Shown here: positions 58,721 through 64,000 of the stretch, one piece after another
Numbering within the stretch: the stretch's first letter is position 1
How the letters are laid out: each line of letters opens with the position of its first letter
DNA from: Tetmemena sp. SeJ-2015
Taxonomy: Eukaryota; Ciliophora; Spirotrichea; Sporadotrichida; Oxytrichidae
Direction of reading: 5' to 3'
Length of the DNA: 64,000 nt
NCBI GenBank assembly: GCA_027382625.1
Contig: JAJKFJ010022722.1
Coordinates: forward strand, 62,001 to 126,000
The notes under the pieces: generated by a model
Databases searched by the model: none
Told to the model about the DNA's origin: nothing
What the model saw: the letters and a program-made list of their open reading frames with translations, nothing else
Made by a program: the position numbers and the translations under genes

Positions 58721-59689
58721 AGCTGAGTAAAGCAAAATTATTCGTCATCATAATTAAAAAAATAAATATAGCTTGTTATGAAGCATCATCATTGATTTTG
58801 TCGGGTTATTTTTAAATATCTCTTATAGACGGCTTTTCTATAATTTAGAGAGCACTGTAGCAAGGATAAATTAGTTATAAGCTGAATTATAAGTTATCTG
58901 ATTACTGATAAAGCTTTCCTTTCAAGTACATCTACGCATTTGTTACAATTGTATTTGTTTAGTTTATCTTTTGATAATATAAACAATTTTTTATAAAAAG
59001 TCAAATAAATTGTTGAAGGGAGATATTCTTTCTACCAAAAATTTATATTAAAAGGCCAAAATTTGAAAAAAATATTCATAATAATTTTATATATGTTTTT
59101 TTCTTCTGAATTAATTTTAAATTTGGTCAGATATTGAGTTCTATCATTACCTTCTATATTTATGGTAATTAGATTTTTTTAAAAAAATATTTATTCATTC
59201 TTTTTTTTAATTTTGTAGCAAAAATATGAACTGAAAGAACTATTGGCTTTAAATATTGGAGGAAAAAATATTATTTGCTAGAACAAATAAGGTTAAAAAA
59301 TTAAAATTATCCTTTGTTCTAATAAAACTAGTGGATAAAAGTGCCTCCACAAAATTGATATAAATGTATATTTGATAAGCCTGGATAAATTCAACGCAAG
59401 ACATCTTTGAGAAATAGGTTTCAAAATAGTCAGTTTTATTTAAAACGACTCGACTGCTACTTTTATCTTGGAAAACATATTCACAGATTATGAATTAATT
59501 TAAAAAAATAAAATGACTATCTTTAAAATTCAATTTTGAAATTTCAAGGAATAAATTCTCCAAAGAATGCGCAATTTACATTAATAAATTGGAGAAAAGG
59601 TAAATTATTAATTCATTTTAAAAAGAAATTAATTGCTTTCAGTAATATTAAATGCAAAAAACAATATAAAAACTAAACAATTTGAATTT
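58721..59689. other. Highly AT-rich stretch, nothing recognised
   Basis: Runs of A/T and short frames only; probably an IES-like or intergenic germline-limited region within or beside the surface-protein locus. Confidence 0.45.
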
Positions 59690-60050
59690 ACTATAAATCT
59701 ATCAATACTAAAATCAGATTTTATATTTCGAACTATCTTAATTGAAATTTAAGTTTAAAGTTGAGTGAGTGTACCAGTGCATGAATTCCAGTTGAGTGTT
59801 GACGAAATCTAATAAGTTGCAATAGGTTAGATTTGATAGATCTAATTGGGTGGTTTGTCATTGAAATCACAAATGAAGGCAGTTTAATTTATTATAATTT
59901 GATTAGCTATTTGTATTTGTATATTGTATCCTTCCAAGAGATGTTGATTCTAGTTCTTTAAAATAGCAGGAATTTAATATAGAGGGCTTTATTATTCAAT
60001 TTTCTAAGAGGCTCCAATGTTTGTAGTTTCAACTTGTTAAGCAACTGCAG
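59690..60050 (-). CDS. Another beta-sandwich surface-protein segment
   Basis: The minus-strand frame reads IQPIATYQISSTLNWNSCTG and then TLTQLQTQIS, resembling the repeat style of the block at 57640-58270. It is short and isolated by AT-rich DNA on both sides, so it is probably one segment of the same interrupted gene. Confidence 0.35.
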
Positions 60051-60479
60051 AGTTTTAATTTCAATTAATTAAAATAAGAAAATTCTTAATACATAATAAA
60101 ATTATTAGATATTGGAATCATGCAAAATATTTTAAAGCGAAATTAAAGAAGACTTTCTCAAAACTAATTAAACTACTGTGCAAAAAGTAGATTTCTGGTT
60201 GAAGCACAAAGTTCTTAATCAAATACATAACCCCCAATAATAATGTATACCTCCTATTAAAGCATATAAGGGAGCAATTCATTATAGGGCAAATATAATT
60301 AGGTTATTTAAGAATTGAAATACACTCATTTTCTAATTTATCGCGTTTTAGATACTGGTTGGTGTTTTAAATGCGCTTCTCTCAAGTCTTATTATAAATG
60401 AGAGATTTTATTTCTATAGATGTATTTTCTCCATTGTCATTTATTTAGGTTCTCCTTCGTTCAACTCAACCCCTAAATG

Positions 60480-60826
60480 AACTCATTTAGAAAATATTAA
60501 TGGCGACAACAAATGTTACCTTTATTTCTGAACTCTGGTAATTAGTCGCTCAAAGAATGGTTGTATTTTGGCTCTAACTATTTTATTACTGAAAGAGCGA
60601 GACCCTGGAAGCACTCAAGAGTTCCAAACTGGTTTCTCTTGCATTACTGAGTTCTCCTATAATAGAGTTAGAAAACATTTTAAATGAGAGCTAAACTCAA
60701 AAGTAATCATCATAATTAATTTAAGATAAAAAAGGTTTACTTACAAAGGTCTGATTTTAGAATGTATTGGTAGTCTTTAATGCTGCGTATACGTCTCCTA
60801 TTTCTTTTTCCTGTCTTATTTCTCAT
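60480..60826 (-). CDS. Small basic hypothetical protein, two exons
   Basis: ATG complement 60824-60826 begins RNKTGKRNRRRIRSIKDYQY and reaches GTAAGT near 60740. A second block near 60545-60660 reads NQFGTLECFQGLALSVIKQL. Whether the break is an intron ending TTATAG or an IES is open, since simple splicing leaves a TGA at the join. Strongly basic; possibly nucleic-acid binding. No family recognised. Confidence 0.4.
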
Positions 60827-61128
60827 TTTTATTTTAACAAATGAAATATTAATCACAAGTTTACAATTACAGAGCGATACCTTAGATCAATTTAAATCAA
60901 GATTTTTAAAAATAACTATCACCGATAATCCATATCTATTCATCCTATATTAATTACGTTTTGAAGCTTTTTCGTTTTCCTAATTTCGAAAATATTTCAA
61001 TTCTTATTAAATTCTTTAAACTTCTACTTAAGCAATTAAAGAAAAATTGTACTATTCTAGCCTCTTCTCTTACTCAACTAATTCAAAATTTGAAAACTAA
61101 ATGATTAAAAATTTTAAATTTATAAAAA

Positions 61129-61235
61129 GTAAAAGTAAAGTAAAATTTTAGGAATAAAGATAATAATCAATTTCTAAAAACAGTACTCATTGTCCTGAAT
61201 TAAAGAATCAGTTATTTTCCTATATATTTTAAATT
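61129..61235. repeat. Second copy of the dispersed repeat
   Basis: Shares GTAAAGTAAAATTT, AGGAAT and the following ~80 bp in diverged form with 33017-33125. It lies immediately beside the foldback element. Confidence 0.45.
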
Positions 61236-61239
61236 TATA

Positions 61240-61247
61240 ATTTATTC
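61240..61247. repeat. 8-bp target duplication, left copy
   Basis: ATTTATTC, repeated exactly at 61862-61869 on the other side of the foldback element. Confidence 0.75.
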
Positions 61248-61861
61248 GGGGGGGGCCTTTCCTCGACAGTAAAATTTTATGATGAATAAAGGTAAGAAAA
61301 AAGTATATTTTTAGGGTAATTTTCTCTCCTAAATCGAATTCTTCCAGTTATAGAGGTGTATTCTAACATCTAAGGCTTCAAATTTTAATCTTAATTCAGT
61401 CTGTTAAAGGTCAGCTTCACCTAAATAAAATCTATATTTTAAGCTATTTTTTTCGCTATTGTAAAACACACTTAAAGAGAAATTTTAAAATATTCCAACA
61501 TTTAAATATAACCATTAATTTAATTCATGATTAAGGACTAATGCTGCAAGTTTTCAGCTTAACTTCTATGGTCTTATAGGTGAACCATGTTATATATTCA
61601 CAAAATGTTGGAATATTTTAAAATTTCTCTTTAAGTGTGTTTTACAATAGCGAAAAAAATAGCTTAAAATATTAGATTTTTATTTAGTAAGCTGACCTTT
61701 AACAGACTGAATTAAGATTAAAAATTTGAAGCCTTAGATGTTAGAATACACCTTATAACTGGAAGAATTCGATTTAGGAGAAAAAATTACCCTAATAAAT
61801 ATACTTTTTTCTTACCTTTATTCATCAAAAATTTTTACTGTCGAGGAAAGGCCCCCCCCCC
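61248..61861. mobile_element. Foldback/MITE-like element with G/C-run tips
   Basis: The left arm (about 61248-61503) begins with eight G and pairs with the right arm (about 61603-61861), which ends with ten C; arms differ by a few substitutions and indels. The spacer is about 99 bp. No coding capacity is visible. An 8-bp direct repeat ATTTATTC flanks it, supporting transposition; 8-bp duplications are typical of hAT- and P-type transposases, which would have to act in trans. Confidence 0.85.
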
Positions 61862-61869
61862 ATTTATTC
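61862..61869. repeat. 8-bp target duplication, right copy
   Basis: ATTTATTC, matching 61240-61247. Confidence 0.75.
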
Positions 61870-62576
61870 ATATTACTTCAAAAAACGCTGGTTGTCCTCT
61901 TTATAAAAAATTTGAAATTTTCATTTTAATTATAGTGAAATTTAAATGGAAATGGGAATTAAAATAATAAATGAAAAGTTATAAAATGATGGCCGTTAAA
62001 TTACGAGCTAAATAGCTCAATATGGGGCTTAATCTAAAGCTTATTAAAATATAAGAATAGTATGTTTTACTGTCATTATGATACGAGGTGTCTATGATGA
62101 GATTTTGATGTCACAAACACCGAACCAAGATTAATCATGTTCTAAAACTAATGACCGAGATAACTCTTTATACAGGCCTCCTACGAAGAAGCGATAAGGA
62201 TGAAAGTATCTTAAAATTAAATGCTTAATAGAATGATCATAATTTCAGCCGAAAATCTCGTACTTCAACTGCCAAGAATTTATAATTTATTAATTGATTT
62301 ATTATTTTAATTCTCTTTTTTATTAAATACTCAGCTATAATTAAAAAAAAAATATGATTTATATAATTTAAAGAGAATGAGAATACATGTGCTCCACTAG
62401 GTGACTTATCAACAATTGAAGTATCTAAAAAATTGGGAAGGATAATTGTACTCGCACCTTATAAAGAGATAAAGTTCTATTAATAATAGAAACCCTGCTA
62501 AATGTTATAGTAAAAACTAAAAGATTTAAATTTTTAATTAACTATTTATTTTCAATTTATAACTAATAATTTTTGG
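61870..62576. other. AT-rich stretch between two inverted-repeat units
   Basis: No coding frame of note; A/T runs. Nothing else recognised. Confidence 0.5.
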
Positions 62577-62628
62577 ATTATTTAATTATGAAATTACAAT
62601 AGATTTAGGATTGATTATCGAAACTTTT

Positions 62629-62844
62629 TTAATTAATGGCCAAATCTAGTAGATAAGGTTTTCTGATGAGATCCCAATGTCGCTCTTGAAACTCGTTGTC
62701 TGTTGAAAAGTGGTGTTTTTTGCGTAATCTTGAACTAATTGGAGAGCGCTTGCAAAAATTATAGGACTTTATCCTGTGCGGACACACTCTATCTGCTCTC
62801 CAGAAGGAGTTAACTGAGGCAGGCATCAATTTTTCATAAATCAA
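62629..62844 (-). CDS. Open frame in left palindrome arm (mirror copy)
   Basis: Identical in sequence to the frame at 63364-63579, on the opposite strand. See that entry. Confidence 0.25.
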   Translation of the reverse strand: MIYEKLMPASVNSFWRADRVCPHRIKSYNFCKRSPISSRLRKKHHFSTDNEFQERHWDLIRKPYLLDLAIN

Positions 62845-63363
62845 ACCTCATAATTAAATGAGGACCAAATTTAGGATTAACCAAAGTCGACAGGATATTT
62901 TTCCCTTGCCTTGAAAAGTGCTTTCGTTTGATATCCAGATTGCTAGGCTTTAAAAATAAATATGGAAAAACTTATACACATGGAAAGTTGGAAAGATAAT
63001 TATTTGATTTTAAAGCTTAGAAACTGTCGCTAATTTAAAAATTCCTGCTTCGGGAAGGGGTTGGATCACCCGCTCTCAATCATAATTCAGACTTTGATCC
63101 ATTTAGCTGATCAAAGTCTGAATTATGATTGAGAGCGGGTGATCCAACCCCTTCCCGAAGCAGGAATTTTTAAATTAGCGACAGTTTCTAAGCTTTAAAA
63201 TCAAATAATTATCTTTCCAACTTTCCATGTGTATAAGTTTTTCCATATTTATTTTTAAAGCCTAGCAATCTGGATATCAAACGAAAGCACTTTTCAAGGC
63301 AAGGGAAAAATATCCTGTCGACTTTGGTTAATCCTAAATTTGGTCCTCATTTAATTATGAGGT

Positions 63364-63579
63364 TTGATTTATGAAAAATTGATGCCTGCCTCAGTTAACT
63401 CCTTCTGGAGAGCAGATAGAGTGTGTCCGCACAGGATAAAGTCCTATAATTTTTGCAAGCGCTCTCCAATTAGTTCAAGATTACGCAAAAAACACCACTT
63501 TTCAACAGACAACGAGTTTCAAGAGCGACATTGGGATCTCATCAGAAAACCTTATCTACTAGATTTGGCCATTAATTAA
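63364..63579 (+). CDS. Open frame in right palindrome arm, unrecognised
   Basis: About 70 residues with MPASVNSFWRADRVCPHRIK and an Arg/Lys-rich centre. It opens at a TTG just after a TGA, and in the ciliate code continues past 63579 through TAA. A Cys/His/Trp-containing basic stretch could be a remnant of a DNA-binding or transposase protein, but I cannot place it. It may be non-coding. Confidence 0.25.
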   Translation: MIYEKLMPASVNSFWRADRVCPHRIKSYNFCKRSPISSRLRKKHHFSTDNEFQERHWDLIRKPYLLDLAIN

Positions 63580-64000
63580 AAAAGTTTCGATAATCAATCC
63601 TAAATCTATTGTAATTTCATAATTAAATAATTGCTTTTAATATAGAAATCTATGATTAAATTAAGATGATTATCTTTATTTCATATTTACTTATTGATGA
63701 GTGAAGTATTCCGGCTATGCTTCCTAATTTTTAATTAGATATTCTGAAGTTAAATAAAGAGAAAGCGATGATTTATATTTGTATATATCGTTGAACAGCC
63801 TCGTTGCTACCAGAGTGCATCATAAAGAGAACTTGTAACAAAGAATTTTCCTATATTTTATAAGAAAGTATTTTTAAAAATAAATTTATCCATATTTCAC
63901 CACAAATCAAAATGTAAATTTTATTTTTTCCCCTCACAAAATCGCATCTCAATTTAAATTATAAATGGACTTCCATTCTCTAAAGTGGCAATAAAATTCT

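Larger units (their letters stand above)
62577..63631. repeat. 1055-bp palindrome with 9-bp spacer
   Basis: Arms 62577-63099 and 63109-63631 (523 bp each) appear to be exact reverse complements; the spacer is CATTTAGCT. Pairing stops at 62576/63632. Both arms hold the same short frame. It could be a foldback element, a recent inverted duplication, or an inverted-chimera artefact of amplification or assembly. The lack of any difference between arms favours a very recent or artificial origin. Confidence 0.9.

Noticed and set aside
1..64000. tRNA, rRNA or CRISPR arrays
   Set aside because: No cloverleaf, rRNA-like block or regular spacer array was noticed on either strand. I cannot run a covariance search, so small RNAs could be missed.

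Overview
The window looks like germline (micronuclear) DNA of a spirotrich, stichotrich-type ciliate of the Oxytricha/Stylonychia kind. Three things seen in the sequence support this. (1) Long reading frames use TAA and TAG freely as sense codons (Gln) and stop only at TGA; the cleanest case is 20604..22742, about 712 codons without a TGA. (2) Many genes are interrupted by short AT-rich segments bounded by small direct repeats. Deleting the segment plus one repeat copy restores a conserved protein. This is the layout of internal eliminated sequences (IESs) with pointers, and several examples restore textbook motifs (5'-nucleotidase, mitochondrial carrier, TBC, K+ channel, MutL, Ras-like GTPase). 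(3) Ordinary GT-AG introns of about 28-110 bp occur beside them. The genus is not certain.

Layout. 1-8 kb: end of a minus-strand gene, a four-helix membrane protein resembling a voltage sensor, a cytosolic 5'-nucleotidase III with three IESs, and a small secreted Cys-containing protein. 7.7-13.7 kb: a minus-strand kelch gene whose coding sequence is split by a 2.2-kb element with 378-bp terminal inverted repeats, carrying one gene for a superfamily 3 (virus/plasmid-type) helicase. 14-25 kb: mostly unrecognised genes, including two large Gln-rich plus-strand ones. 25.5-27 kb: mitochondrial carrier. 27.5-34.3 kb: minus-strand genes including a 3.7-kb TBC RabGAP. 34.4-44.5 kb: minus-strand SK-like K+ channel, MutL/PMS-type mismatch repair protein, Ras-like GTPase, TPR protein. 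44.5-52.3 kb: a Gln/Asn-rich protein, a TPR co-chaperone-like protein, an orphan Ariadne C-terminal half, and other genes. 53-60.8 kb: membrane and surface-protein pieces, with an inverted 57-bp repeat suggesting a scrambled gene with an inverted segment. 61-64 kb: no convincing genes; a foldback element with G/C-run tips and an 8-bp target duplication, then a 1.06-kb apparently perfect palindrome.

Genes are independent units on both strands; no operons are expected or seen. In the soma each would end up on a small chromosome after IES removal. Gene ends are therefore approximate: a locus may end at a telomere-addition site that cannot be seen here. Several genes carry one-base frame breaks in short homopolymers. 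I read these as probable assembly indels.

The most unusual item is the TIR-bounded SF3-helicase element at 9244-11429. It sits inside a coding region, uses the ciliate code, and matches no element class I know by its architecture.
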